Origin: CAVOGJ01 sp963695405
Lineage (GTDB): Bacteria; Planctomycetota; Planctomycetia; Pirellulales; Pirellulaceae
DNA: 64,000 nucleotides
Reading direction: 5' to 3'
NCBI GenBank assembly: GCA_963695405.1
Contig: CAVOGJ010000011.1
Span: 62,001 to 126,000 of the forward strand
A program made the translations under genes and the position numbers. Numbering within the stretch: the stretch's first letter is position 1; each line of letters opens with the position of its first letter. The notes below the pieces were generated by a model that had not been told where the DNA came from, ran no database searches, and saw only the letters and a program-made list of their open reading frames with translations. Shown in pieces: positions 36,582 to 46,229 of the stretch.

Positions 36582-36880
36582 TCATGGTTAAGCGTCCGAT
36601 CATTTACTTATGACGCATTTCGCGGCTCGATTTAGCATGAGACGGCCCGATTATAGAGCAAGACGCCATTTCATCACGAAGGCGTTGCGTGAAAGCGCGA
36701 AAGCGCTTAACTTCCTACCTTTATTTTACACTTAGCGTGCCTGCGACAAGATCAAGGTTTCGCTCCCATCCTCTTCAGCGAGCGGGGGCTAAACCTGGAT
36801 GCCGTTATTCGCCGTTGAACGCCCCTGAAACCACCGTTCAGGAAATTGAGTCCAAAGCGTTCGAGTCGACCGGCTAAGGC
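36582..36880. other. non-coding end of the accessory segment
   Basis: About 300 bases, more AT-rich than the flanks, with no gene. I looked for a second copy of the tRNA-Ser 3' end here and did not find one, so the right boundary of the element is not defined. Confidence 0.35.
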
Positions 36881-37027
36881 GATTTCGGTCCGGGTCACTA
36901 CCGCGAAGGCCTCGACGTCTTACTCGAATCGCTCGAGGCGGACGGTCCGATGCACGACGAGGGTGTCCGTGTCATGCGAGACCTGCTGGTGTTGCGGCTC
37001 TTAACGCGACTCAAGTTCACCGATTGG
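36881..37027 (+). pseudogene. sulfotransferase-like N-terminal fragment
   Basis: The frame DFGPGHYREGLDVLLESLEADGP followed by RDLLVLRLLTRLKFTDW resembles the N-terminal region of Sulfotransfer_3 proteins (the FREGL...LLxSLE pattern). It has no start, and it is cut off where IS4-like transposase homology begins on the opposite strand at 37017-37029. It is therefore a remnant. The family call is from memory of the motif and moderately uncertain. Confidence 0.4.
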
Positions 37028-37325
37028 ATCGCGCCTTACAATAGGCACCGTTATTCTGGGCGCATGGTCCGCGTCCCAAGGCTACCAGCAACACGGAAAT
37101 ACGCGAGACGGCCGCCAGGCATGATCGCCGCTCCTCTTTGTGCAGCACTTGAGACAGAAATCCCCACAAGGTAACCGGTCGCGTAAAAACATGGTCCTCT
37201 TCTCGGGCAAACTGCGATTGCTCTTCGTCTAAGGCGTCTTCGATCTCGTCTTCGGTCAGTTCGTCGGAGAACGGCAAGCCGCTGGCTTGCATGACGGACA
37301 AGAGAACGAGCCGAAATCGCTGTGG
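37017..37325 (-). pseudogene. IS4-family transposase N-terminal remnant
   Basis: On the minus strand RFRLVLLSVMQASGLPFSDELTEDEIEDALDEE and VTLWGFLSQVLHKEERRSCLAAVSRISVLLVALG...GAYCKAR match the conserved N-terminal part of planctomycete/Gemmata-type IS4 transposases. The DDE catalytic domain is missing and the sequence ends abruptly at about 37029 against the sulfotransferase fragment. The ORF upstream of 37325 has no transposase homology. It is a broken insertion-sequence relic. Confidence 0.6.
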
Positions 37326-37833
37326 AAGAAGTCTTCTTCCTTCACAAATGACATGAGACCTTCCTTGGTCCCACGGATTGCAATGCGCCCAAGGAAGGTC
37401 TCGTCGACGCATACGTGCGACGAATGAAGGCTCGCCGGACAATCGCAGGTTGTCAGCACGTCCTTTCACTGGTCTGCCGATTCCGGCCATCTCAAGAGAT
37501 GGCCTGACGCGCATCGCCGCGCGACATCCCATGATAGACCACGGCAGGGTATTCGATTCGCAGGCAACGGGCCATGCGAGTAAGCGACTACATTTAAAGA
37601 CAAGGGCTGACTTCAGAATCGCAATGACTCCAGAATCGCAAGACCGTGCTCCCAAGGCGGTGCTTGAATTGCACGGCTAACAGAATCTCATCAATCTGTG
37701 GATCGGGAAAACGTGAACTTCTAATTCCCAATCGTGAATTGCGCTGTGATGAGTGGGCTGCTGAGTGGAATCCTGTGGTTGGTTCGGTTATTCTCTTGAG
37801 GTGATGCTCCTATTTGAGAGACGATTGTCCCCG
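37326..37833. other. intergenic region with no gene
   Basis: 508 bases between the transposase remnant and the methyltransferase. No homology, no clear terminator. It may contain the outer boundary of the inserted material. Confidence 0.35.
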
Positions 37834-38451
37834 ATGACGCAGAATGTTCCCAGCAAAGATCGCTTTCAGCAAGCTTACCAAGGCCGGGCGCCTTGGGATA
37901 TCGGCAAGCCGCAACAGGTCTTCGTCGAGGCCGCCGAGCAAGTGACCGGCTCGGTACTCGATGCGGGCTGCGGAACGGGTGAAAATGCCCTCTTCTTCGC
38001 CCAGCGCGGTCATCGCACCAGCGGCATCGACTTTCTCGAACACCCCATTGCCGTGGCAAAAAAGAAGACACGGGAGCGGGGACTGACAGCGAACTTTGTG
38101 GTGATGGATGCCCTCCATTTGGCCGAGATCCCTGAGGTCTTTGACTCGGTCATCGACTGTGGCCTGTTCCACGTCTTTTCAGACGAGAATCGGGCACGCT
38201 ACGTCGGTGCGCTCACAAGCGTCGTCAGGCGGGGCGGCAAATTGTTCCTGCTTTGTTTCAGCGACGAAGAGCCGCCCGGCGACGGACCGCGACGAGTCTC
38301 ACAGGACGAAATCCGCGCTGCGTTTGCCAGTGGCTGGCAGGTGGAGTTGATCCGGCAGGCCCGCTTCGAAACTCGAACTGACTTGCCCGACCTGGAATTC
38401 AGCGCAGGCGGGCCGTTTGCTTGGTTCTGCGTACTTCGCAAATCGGAGTGA
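37834..38451 (+). CDS. class I SAM-dependent methyltransferase
   Basis: 205 residues from MTQNVPSKDRF at 37834; upstream in-frame ATGs lack homology. Motif I VLDAGCGTGENALFFA binds SAM, followed by GIDFLEHPIAVA and VVMDALHLAE. WDIGKPQQVFVEAAE at the N-terminus and SVIDCGLFHVFSDENR are typical of small thiopurine/tellurite-type methyltransferases. The substrate is not predictable. It sits alone between the accessory segment and the oxidoreductase pair. Confidence 0.9.
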   Translation: MTQNVPSKDRFQQAYQGRAPWDIGKPQQVFVEAAEQVTGSVLDAGCGTGENALFFAQRGHRTSGIDFLEHPIAVAKKKTRERGLTANFVVMDALHLAEIPEVFDSVIDCGLFHVFSDENRARYVGALTSVVRRGGKLFLLCFSDEEPPGDGPRRVSQDEIRAAFASGWQVELIRQARFETRTDLPDLEFSAGGPFAWFCVLRKSE

Positions 38452-38669
38452 GCATGTCGCGTGCCGAACAACGTTGGCTGTGGCCTCGCGAATCATTTTT
38501 GAGCTCTCATGCACGAGTGGGATCCGGGTATGAATATGACAGGACCAGAGCGAGCCACTAAGTGGCGGCTCATTGGTAACCCTCGCCATCAGGGCCGAGC
38601 AATACGGTATCATCGGCACTCATCCACATCACGTTTCGTTCACGTACGCACTTCAGGGGCCATGCAAAC

Positions 38670-39500
38670 ATGAAGATCGGTTTCGTCGACGATAACCTGG
38701 ACAATTTTCACGCCAATACCTACCTCGACGCGTTCCGCGGGCCTTTAGCGGATCGTGGGTTTCATCTTGCGGGTGCTGCGGCGCTCCAAGCGGAATCGGG
38801 TGCTGCCTGGTGTGCCGCGCGAGGCATCGATTTCCATGCGTCCATCGAGAACCTGGTGGACGCGGTAGACTGTGTGGCGATCCTCGCGCCCTCCACACCC
38901 GAGACGCATCTCGGCTTGTGTGCCCGTGTACTGCCGGCAGGGAAACCGACGTTCGTGGACAAAACGTTCGCCCCGGATGTGGCGACGGCAGCAAAGATAT
39001 TCGCCCTCGCCGATAAACACGGAACGCCCATCCAATCGACATCGGCACTCCGTACCACGAATGTGCAGGCGACGCTCCGCGGCTTATCGGAACCCGTCAT
39101 GCAAATGTCCGTGTGGGCTGGCGGCGCATCATGGCATGAGTATGGCGTCCACCCCGTGGAATTGATTGTAAGTTGTCTTGGACCGGAAGTGGCCCAGTGT
39201 CTCGTCACCGGAAGCGAGCAACAACCGACTGTCTTGCTGACCTTCTCCGACGAGCGAACGGCGACGATTCACTTCAACGCCGCAGCCTATGTGCCCTTCT
39301 TGACAGCGCTGACCACCAAACAGCAGACATGTTTTGTGGAAGTTGAGGATCAGCAATTATTCGTCGATGCCGCGGCGGCAATCTTGGACTTCTTTCATGC
39401 CGGGCGTCCTCTCGTGCCTCGGGACGAGACGATGACCGTGATGCGGGTGCTCGACGCGACGCGGAATATCGAGACCCGGCAGCGACTCTGCGATATCTGA
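38670..39500 (+). CDS. atypical Gfo/Idh/MocA-family oxidoreductase (C)
   Basis: 276 residues, shorter than usual. The N-terminus KIGFVDDNLDNFHANTYLDAF lacks the canonical GxGxxG loop. The middle resembles the Rossmann end (VAILAPSTPETHLGL), and the EKP position reads VDKTFAPDVATA. SALRTTNVQATLRGLSEPV and GVHPVELIVSCLG follow. This short subfamily occurs in planctomycetes and firmicutes beside sugar-catabolic genes. It may bind NAD differently or be a scaffold. It precedes another oxidoreductase and a symporter, so it probably belongs to a carbohydrate-use cluster. Confidence 0.8.
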   Translation: MKIGFVDDNLDNFHANTYLDAFRGPLADRGFHLAGAAALQAESGAAWCAARGIDFHASIENLVDAVDCVAILAPSTPETHLGLCARVLPAGKPTFVDKTFAPDVATAAKIFALADKHGTPIQSTSALRTTNVQATLRGLSEPVMQMSVWAGGASWHEYGVHPVELIVSCLGPEVAQCLVTGSEQQPTVLLTFSDERTATIHFNAAAYVPFLTALTTKQQTCFVEVEDQQLFVDAAAAILDFFHAGRPLVPRDETMTVMRVLDATRNIETRQRLCDI

Positions 39501-39662
39501 CCGCGCCGCGTGTTCCGAACGCATGGACGCTGCTGTTGGGCAAATTGCGGAATTCCGGCCGTCTTGTGGCGTACTCGGGCCTTTGTAAACTGGAGCGTTC
39601 ACGCCCTGTGAGCAGGCGGCGCTGATTGACATGAAGACAGCCATCGGTTGGAGACGAACGCT

Positions 39663-40736
39663 ATGCTTCGATTGGGGCTGCTGGGAGCGGGGACGATTGC
39701 GGCGAAGCATGCCGCCGCGGCGAAGACCATGGGCGCGACGATCGTCGCCGTCGTGGATCGCGATTTGCCACGCGCCCAAGCGTTAGCTGACGCTTACCAG
39801 GCTCGAGCTGCGGACGATCCAAGCAAGTTATGGAACGCGGACGAGGTGGACGCGGTCATCATCGCGGTACCCAACAAGTTTCATAAATCATTAGCCCTCG
39901 ATGCCATGCGATCGGGGAAAGACGTTTTGTTGGAGAAACCGATGGCCCTGTCGGCGAGCGAGTGCGACGAGCTGATCGTGGCAGCTGAGCAGACGCAGAG
40001 GATGCTCCAGATTGGATTTGTCCACCGTTTCACCAGTGTGGGAAAGGCCGCCAAACAACTCGCGGACGCGAAAGAATTCGGTCCTATCAGACACGTCCGA
40101 GCCCACCTGCTCGGTCGGCGCAACATTCCGGGGTTGGGGGGCTGGTTCACCACAAAAGCGGTCGCCGGAGGGGGGTGCTTGATCGATATCGGCGTCCATC
40201 TGATCGATCTTTGCCTCCATTTGCTGGGTCAGCCAGACGTCGAGTTTGCGGTCGGCAAGACGCACTCACTGTTTGGCCCTCGGATGCGAGATTACAAGTT
40301 CGAGTCGATGTGGGCGGGGCCCCCGAATTATGAAGGCGTGTGCGATGTCGAAGATTCCGCCTTTGCATTCATCCAGTTTGCAAGCGGCGTGACTCTCGAC
40401 CTGCAAGTCGCCTGGGCGTGCAATCTGCCTCAGGATGGCTCGCCCGACTCGACCATCGCATTGCTCGGCGACCATGGTGGGTGCTCGTTTGAATTGTTTG
40501 GAGACCACCTCCGCATCCGTAGCGAAGTGGGGCAGTTTAACGGGGAAACCCGGCTCGCGCTGCCGATGGCCCAAGAGATGGTCGAGCAACTAGAGGATTT
40601 TGCCGAGGTGGTCACCCGCCGCGAGTACGGCACGGGGGCGACTCCCGAGCAAGGTCGCAAGGTCCAGGCCATCGTCGATGCGATCTATTCCGCGAGCGAT
40701 GCCAAAATGCCCATGATGATGAATGTCCACGATTGA
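39663..40736 (+). CDS. Gfo/Idh/MocA-family oxidoreductase (D)
   Basis: 357 residues from MLRLGLLGAG at 39663 with GGAGA eight bases upstream. Rossmann motif LGLLGAGTIAAKH, NAD-site IIAVPNKFHKS, catalytic lysine motif LEKPMALSASEC, and the C-terminal segment GLGGWFTTKAVAGGGCLIDIGVHLIDLCLHLLG. It is most like oxidoreductase A at 10594, which has the same GGWFTTKA block, so the two are paralogues. The stop overlaps a possible TTG of the symporter gene, and the symporter ATG is six bases on. The cluster suggests uptake and oxidation of one substrate. Confidence 0.92.
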   Translation: MLRLGLLGAGTIAAKHAAAAKTMGATIVAVVDRDLPRAQALADAYQARAADDPSKLWNADEVDAVIIAVPNKFHKSLALDAMRSGKDVLLEKPMALSASECDELIVAAEQTQRMLQIGFVHRFTSVGKAAKQLADAKEFGPIRHVRAHLLGRRNIPGLGGWFTTKAVAGGGCLIDIGVHLIDLCLHLLGQPDVEFAVGKTHSLFGPRMRDYKFESMWAGPPNYEGVCDVEDSAFAFIQFASGVTLDLQVAWACNLPQDGSPDSTIALLGDHGGCSFELFGDHLRIRSEVGQFNGETRLALPMAQEMVEQLEDFAEVVTRREYGTGATPEQGRKVQAIVDAIYSASDAKMPMMMNVHD

Positions 40737-40741
40737 GCGAC

Positions 40742-42700
40742 ATGGCCGGACTATCCATCTGTATCGTACCTGCGTGGTGTCCCCTGTTGGCGGCCACCGC
40801 CTCGCTCTCTGACATCTTGGTTCTTATCGTTTATCTGGGCATGAGCCTCGGATTGGGGCTGCTCGCAAGTCGGTGGCTGCGGCGTCGAGGTTCCACGAGC
40901 AGTGATGTGGACCACGAGGACGATTACTTCTTGGCCGGTCGACAGGTACCGGGTTGGGTCAACGGTGTCTCGTTTGCCGCCACTGCGGTGAACGCCGATG
41001 TGGGGCCTGCCTACTGCGGTTTTGCCGTGGTCGTCGGCTTGCCGATTGCGTTCTTCTATTTGCCTCGCTTTGCCTTAGCGTGGATGATTGCGGCCGCGTT
41101 GTTTGCGGTGCGATGGCGACAATTAGGGGTGCGAACCGGGCCGGAGTTCTACGCCGTGCGGTTTGGAGGCGCTCGCCCGAGGTGGATGAGGATGTACTCC
41201 TCGCTTTTCGCGGTGAGCGTGAACATGGTTCCCTGGATCGGCGCAGGCATGCTTGGGGTGCATAAGATTTTCGGGCCGGCGCTCGGGTTCGAGAGCAAGC
41301 TGACCACGCTTAGCATTGTGCTGCCGGTGCTGCTGGCTTATGTCTGGGCGACCGGCTTTGCGGGTGTCGTCGTCACGGACGTGATGCAGTCGTTTGTCAT
41401 TGTCGCGGCCAGCATCGTCCTCTTGGTATCGGTGCTATGGCAACATGGCGGCCCGCTGGGACTGGCGGAAGGCATTCAAGCATCGCTCCCTGGCAGCAGT
41501 GAAGAAATTCTCTCGACTTGGCCCGTACGCGGACACCAGGCGCTCGGCCCCCTCGTTGCCCTAGCGTGGCTCATCGTGCCGACGGTCGGCAGGGGCGGTT
41601 CTGTCGATATTGAAGGGCAGCGTATTTTTTCCTGTCGGTCCGACCGCGATGCCGCCTACATGAACGTTTGGGCGGAGATCGGACTCTTCAGCATGCTGTT
41701 ATTACTTACGCTGCCCGCTTTGGGGCTGTTGGTTAACCACCCCGACCTCTACACCGCTTCCCCCAGCGATCGAGAAAAGGCGTATAGCTTGCTGCTACAA
41801 GAATATCTCCCCTCGGGATTGTACGGCGTAGCGCTCGCCGCCCTATTGGCGAGCGTCATGTCCACGATTTCGAGCCACCTGAACTATGGTTCGCAGACGT
41901 TGGTCAACGATGTGCTACGTCAGGCGGCACCCAACGCACATTTTTTACGATCCGGTTCGCAGGGTGCGGTAAACGCCGGCAGGCTGCTGATGGTGGTAAT
42001 TCTTTTCGCCGGCATTTTGGTGACCTATCACGCCGAATCTCTGATCGGAATCGCAATTGTCCTGGCGGGCATGTACGGCGCTACGGCGACGATTTATTGG
42101 GGCCAATGGTGGTGGTGGCGAGTCAATTTTTGGAGTTGGTTGACGGCGATGGTCGGCGGTCCCCTCATCTATCTTGCGCTGGGCGGCCTCCATTTGGGCT
42201 CGTGGCAACTCCCCGGATTGATGCAATTTCTTCCCCAAACCTGGCTGGAGTTGATGCTCGGCGATTCGTTGCAGGGCGCGACCACGGAAGCTGCCCAGCA
42301 AGGCCTCAGCATGTTCCAGGCAGCCCTGGGCATGACGTTGACACTCGTCGCTTGGATCGGAATTACGCTGGTGACACCACCCGAGTCTTTGGAATTACTC
42401 AAGCGGTTTTACGTGCATGCTCGACCGGCCGGTGCCTGGGGACCGGTGCGACGTGCGTGCCTTCAAGACGATTCCTTGGGCGACTGGTCACCACCGCCTC
42501 GCGGACTGATCGGCTACGGGCTCGCCATCGCCGTGCTGGGTGCCGCCTCGGTTTCGGCCGGCGTGCTGGGATGCTCCACCCTGGCGGTCGGCCGCTGGGG
42601 CGAATCGATGGCGTACTTTTTAGCCTCGGTGGTCGGCGTCTTCTTCTTCCGCCGCGCCTTCGATTGGCACTTGATTCGGTTGGACGTCGACAGTGGATGA
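40742..42700 (+). CDS. sodium:solute symporter family transporter
   Basis: 652 residues from the ATG at 40742 (six bases after the oxidoreductase stop); a TTG at 40733 is possible. It is a multi-pass protein with about 13-14 hydrophobic helices. The SSS pattern is clear: DYFLAGRQVPGWVNGVSFAATAVNADVG near residues 60-90, GPEFYAVRFGG, and LAALLASVMSTISSHLNYGSQTLVNDVL with the conserved helix-8-type sequence. Substrate could be a sugar, inositol or carboxylate, imported with Na+. Its C-terminal end overlaps the convergent hydrolase gene by 81 bases. Confidence 0.93.
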   Translation: MAGLSICIVPAWCPLLAATASLSDILVLIVYLGMSLGLGLLASRWLRRRGSTSSDVDHEDDYFLAGRQVPGWVNGVSFAATAVNADVGPAYCGFAVVVGLPIAFFYLPRFALAWMIAAALFAVRWRQLGVRTGPEFYAVRFGGARPRWMRMYSSLFAVSVNMVPWIGAGMLGVHKIFGPALGFESKLTTLSIVLPVLLAYVWATGFAGVVVTDVMQSFVIVAASIVLLVSVLWQHGGPLGLAEGIQASLPGSSEEILSTWPVRGHQALGPLVALAWLIVPTVGRGGSVDIEGQRIFSCRSDRDAAYMNVWAEIGLFSMLLLLTLPALGLLVNHPDLYTASPSDREKAYSLLLQEYLPSGLYGVALAALLASVMSTISSHLNYGSQTLVNDVLRQAAPNAHFLRSGSQGAVNAGRLLMVVILFAGILVTYHAESLIGIAIVLAGMYGATATIYWGQWWWWRVNFWSWLTAMVGGPLIYLALGGLHLGSWQLPGLMQFLPQTWLELMLGDSLQGATTEAAQQGLSMFQAALGMTLTLVAWIGITLVTPPESLELLKRFYVHARPAGAWGPVRRACLQDDSLGDWSPPPRGLIGYGLAIAVLGAASVSAGVLGCSTLAVGRWGESMAYFLASVVGVFFFRRAFDWHLIRLDVDSG

Positions 42701-43855
42701 TTCCTGCTGCTCGTAGAGCCGTTGAAAAGCTTCGGCGTGCTGCCACAGACCAGCGTGGTAAAAGAACACCTCTCCCGAGAAGCCGTACTCACGGTTCAGC
42801 GCTACCATTTGGGCAATCTGCTCGCTCGGCAGGTCGTAGCCCGCTGCAAGTGAAACCAACATTCCGGGTGCCACCTTCCGCCGAAGTTTCGGCGGAACTT
42901 GTTTCGCCAGCGCGTCAAGTTCCCGCCGATAGTCGGCGATCTCTCGCCGATAAATCTGTGGAAAGAACATATCGCCCGTGCCATCGCGGAGCCATCGTGG
43001 CCAATCTTGCAAGTAGTTCGCTTTACTCCAGGGATAGACACTGGGCGCCCACGTCACGAGGATGCCGGGTTTGGCTTGCTTCACTTTCCGATAAGCGCGA
43101 GCGGCAAAGTCAGAAAGTCGATCCGCGCGCCATTGGGTCCATGCTGGATTGGCGTCGTTCTCCGGCGGTGACGCCCCCTCGTGATCGTCCGCATACTGTC
43201 GCACCGTGAGAGGATCGTAGCCGCCCGAATTTGGCAAGGCGGGCAACCGGTCGTCGCCCTGGACCCCGTCGATGTCGTATTGAGTTGCCACTTCGACCAG
43301 GAGGGATATCAGAAAGTCTTGCACCTCGGGGTCGAACGCATTCATCCATTGAAAGCCGTTTCTCGAAACCAGCTTTCCCTCGGCGTCGAGCGCCGCCCAT
43401 GCGGGATGCTTCGCCAAGAGAGTACCGCCATCAGGATTCCGATAGGAGCAGGAGAAGCCAAACTCGAACCATGCGTGCACGGCGATCCCCTCGGCATGTG
43501 CGGCCTCGATCATCTCCCGGAGCGGATCGCGGCCCGCAAGCCGCGGATGAATCGGCGCGCCGATTTCTTGCCGCATGATCTCGCTCGGATAATGCGTATA
43601 CCCGCGATTCCACGTGACCACGAAGAGCGTGTTGAGCCGCGCCTGCTTGGCCCGCGCGACCAAAGCGCGGGTCGCTGCCAACGATTCCGTCTCGCCAAAA
43701 CCGAGGTCAGCCACCCACATGCCGCGAATCGGTTCGTCCGCCGATTCGGCACGCAGCGTCGCTGGCACTCCCGCGCACAGCACGAGGCAGCCAATGAGCC
43801 AGCTGGAAGGGCGGGATGAGGTAAAACTCGTCCGTGTTGTCACTGTCTCACCCAT
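42620..43855 (-). CDS. secreted glycoside hydrolase-like protein (GHL10/DUF187 type)
   Basis: About 411 residues from MGETVTTRTSFT at 43855. A signal peptide (WLIGCLVLCAGVPATLRA) comes before a TIM-barrel-type domain: IRGMWVADLGF, ARLNTLFVVTWNRGYTHYPSEI, AEGIAVHAWFEFGFSC, WMNAFDPEVQDFLISLLVEVATQYDIDGVQGDDRL and VTWAPSVYPWSK. This matches family 10 glycosylhydrolase-like (DUF187) proteins. The acid pair is not fully assigned; GVQGDD is a candidate. It overlaps the symporter by 81 bases at the 3' ends, so the hydrolase plus symporter may share a polysaccharide-breakdown setting. The C-terminal acidic tail is not conserved. Confidence 0.88.
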   Translation of the reverse strand: MGETVTTRTSFTSSRPSSWLIGCLVLCAGVPATLRAESADEPIRGMWVADLGFGETESLAATRALVARAKQARLNTLFVVTWNRGYTHYPSEIMRQEIGAPIHPRLAGRDPLREMIEAAHAEGIAVHAWFEFGFSCSYRNPDGGTLLAKHPAWAALDAEGKLVSRNGFQWMNAFDPEVQDFLISLLVEVATQYDIDGVQGDDRLPALPNSGGYDPLTVRQYADDHEGASPPENDANPAWTQWRADRLSDFAARAYRKVKQAKPGILVTWAPSVYPWSKANYLQDWPRWLRDGTGDMFFPQIYRREIADYRRELDALAKQVPPKLRRKVAPGMLVSLAAGYDLPSEQIAQMVALNREYGFSGEVFFYHAGLWQHAEAFQRLYEQQESSTVDVQPNQVPIEGAAEEEDADHRG

Positions 43856-44425
43856 TGGGATCACGTGGCCATGGGCCTCCATGTTACCCCTTCTTGCGAG
43901 AATCGCCAAGAAACCTCGCTCCGACTGGCGGAATGCGCCGCTGGCGGCTTCAACTTACGTTGGGCAGCGCACATCTCCGGGACCATCGATTTTCTTCGGA
44001 GTGCGGTTGCGGCAGCTGCCGCATGCTATCACTCGTTCCCGATCCACGGCGACCGGCAACCGACCTTGTTTAGCTCACTCCCAATTCTGCTGGATCACCT
44101 CTCAAAGCCAGGCTGTTTGCTCCAGTCGCACGGAAATGACCATTTAGCTGATGCACGAGCCCTCCGGGCCCTGACCGCCGATACCCGCAACTTTCCCGCC
44201 GACCCTCAACGGGATGAGATGCGCACGGAACCACCATAACAGGGATGGCTCCAAGGCTCGGGCCACAGCTTTGTTCAGATCGGCGGTCGTTACGACACAA
44301 CCGGAGCGGACCAAGTGGCCACTCTTCCATCCGCGTGATGCGTGTGCCGCAGAAGATCGCCGGTCGCACAGGTTCCGGCTGGTTGATTACCTCTTGCGAT
44401 GACTGAATGGGCTTGATGTTAATCA
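43856..44425. other. intergenic region with no gene
   Basis: 570 bases between the hydrolase start and the helicase remnant stop. ORFs present have no homology and overlap on both strands. No terminator or RNA is evident. Confidence 0.4.
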
Positions 44426-44992
44426 TTATGCCACCTCCGCGGCAACAACTGGTTCACCGCAATTCGAACAGAATCGGGCGCCCGGAACGATCTTCCCGCC
44501 GCACGCCGTACAAGCTGGAGCGCGATCACTTTCCACGAGTAGTTCAGCGAGATGCTCGCGGCTGGAGGTAATCTGAGGCAAATGATTGAGAGCTGTCTGA
44601 ATTGTCAGCAGCAGTTCGCGAGTGGCCTTCTTGCTACAAACCTCGGCGACTCGAGGGTTAGCGATGCACTTGAAGCATCCGCTGTCATCCTCGCAATTGC
44701 AGTCATCCAATCGTCGCAAGGCATTCGCAACAAGGCATTCGACTTTGTCGAAAACGGCTTCAGTGAGACCTGTACCTCCGTAGACCATGTCGTACAGGTA
44801 GAACTGCGCCTGCTCATCCTCGAGCTGGGAAATGGACGAATAATCATTGGCGTCGCAGGGGGTCGCGATGGTGGGAAACAGGCTGCGGAATAGCCGCTCG
44901 CAAGAACCAAGCGCGGACGTGGCAACAGCTCCGTCACGCCCGGCGGCAAACGACAGCCACAACTGCCTATCTATTGACGCCGGCGCGGCCAA
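44426..44992 (-). pseudogene. C-terminal fragment of a DUF1998-type helicase
   Basis: 188 residues. FYLYDMVYGGTGLTEAVFDKVECLVANALRRLDDCNCEDDSGCFKCIANP looks like the C-terminal cysteine-rich domain of DEAD/DEAH DUF1998 helicases, where a tyrosine-aspartate YD...GG(A/T)G block precedes C-C-C-C. A zinc ribbon CTACGGKIVPGARFCSNCG closes the protein. The ATPase motifs are absent and the start (MAAPASIDRQ) is in the middle of what should be a much longer protein. It is thus a truncated remnant, or it functions as a small zinc protein. The homology is from pattern, not alignment. Confidence 0.5.
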
Positions 44993-45878
44993 TGGTACTC
45001 AGTAGGTGTCGCGTATTAGGCGATTTTCGAGGTACTGGGTGCGACCAGGGGCCATTCTCCGCGCCGCCGTCAATAATAAAGTGCGGATTGTCATCGGCTA
45101 GTGAGGCGACTCCCAGCAAATGGCCGGGCCATTGGCAAAATACCGATCCAGGCGCAAGAATGACGGCAAGTGCCCGTCGCACCTTCGCTTATCGATTCCT
45201 GATTTCTCCCATTGTGATTGAAGGCAAGTAAATGCAAGTCTGGGTTGATGCGGATGCGTGTCCGGTCGCAATCAAGGAGTTGTTGTTTCGCGCCGCGAAG
45301 CGAACAAAGACGAGGGTCACGCTGGTTGCAAATCAGCCGATCAGCATGCCGCGCTGCGAGTTCATCGACAGCTTGCTCGTCGGAGCAGACATGAACGCTG
45401 CCGACCGACGGATCTTGGAGCTTGTGGAGCCTGGCGATCTCGTCATCACGGCGGACATTCCGCTGGCCGCCGAAGTGGTTGCCAACGGTGCGGAGGCCCT
45501 CGATCCTCGGGGCGAGCTTTACACGGACTCTAACGTCGGCGAGCGAATAGCGGTGCGAAACCTGCTCGATGAACTGCGCGGCGGAGGCTTGGTCACGGGA
45601 GGACCGGCGAATTTCAACGCAAAGGACCGACAGGCCTTCGCGAATCAACTCGATCGTTGGCTGACGGCCGCGACAAAGTGATTCGCGAGATTGGTTGATG
45701 TCACGGCGGCACTCCAACTGCGGTTCTTACCTTTTTATGCCCATGCTCATTCCGAGCCAGCCGGCTGACTGGACGATGACGCTCTCCGGCTTATCGGGTT
45801 GCCGTTGACGATCATCCGCCCATCCGATGGGAGCGTACCAGACGGGTACGAACCCTTTTGACCACGGCGCGGCCAATG
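44981..45878. repeat. 14-bp direct repeat flanking the UPF0178 gene
   Basis: CGGCGCGGCCAATG occurs at 44981-44994 and 45865-45878. It encloses the gene at 45232-45681. Chance occurrence is plausible in this GC content, so it is a weak sign of insertion. Confidence 0.25.
45232..45681 (+). CDS. YaiI/YqxD (UPF0178, DUF188) family protein
   Basis: 149 residues, the normal length. MQVWVDADACPVAIKELLFRAAKRT, FIDSLLVGADMNAADRRILELVEPGDLVITADIPLAAEVV, and GELYTDSNVGERIAVRNLLDELR match UPF0178, a PIN-like nuclease-fold family whose function is not established. Asp residues DAD near the N-terminus and TADIPLA could bind metal. It stands alone in a gene-poor stretch. Confidence 0.95.
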   Translation: MQVWVDADACPVAIKELLFRAAKRTKTRVTLVANQPISMPRCEFIDSLLVGADMNAADRRILELVEPGDLVITADIPLAAEVVANGAEALDPRGELYTDSNVGERIAVRNLLDELRGGGLVTGGPANFNAKDRQAFANQLDRWLTAATK

Positions 45879-46229
45879 TTCCCTCAAATTCGTAATTGAG
45901 TAGTCTTGAAGTAGGATGTTTTGATTCGATGGCAGTTCTTTTGCCTCTTCAGCGTAGAGCGTACGTTGCGTTTCAGATGCGTTACATCATCGGGGATGAA
46001 GTTAGCCAGGTCGCAGTGCTTTGTATTACTCCATCGAGCCTAGACCGGATTCAATTCAGGAGCGTAAGCGGGCAGCCACTCGAAGTCGACAACTTTGAGT
46101 CTCGAGTCCGCAATGCGCTTTGCCGCGGAGCGGTGGCGAGGTCCGGCTTCGTCATGGGCGTACTACCCATGGTTTGCTTCGTGGTTGGCTGGCTGGCTTG
46201 GCGAAGTCCCCGGAATGTGAACCCGCAGG
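45682..46229. other. intergenic region without a supported gene
   Basis: 548 bases. A plus-strand ORF at 45896-46339 crosses this region but runs over a terminator and into the next gene's coding sequence, so I treat it as spurious. See the rejected list. Confidence 0.4.

Noticed and set aside
36582..37833. Second att copy of tRNA-Ser 3' end
   Set aside because: I searched for the sequence CCCGTGCCCTCCG and the preceding bases and found no second copy within the window.
42097..43209. Plus-strand ORF of 370 codons
   Set aside because: It is an alternate frame of the symporter plus the antisense of the hydrolase gene.
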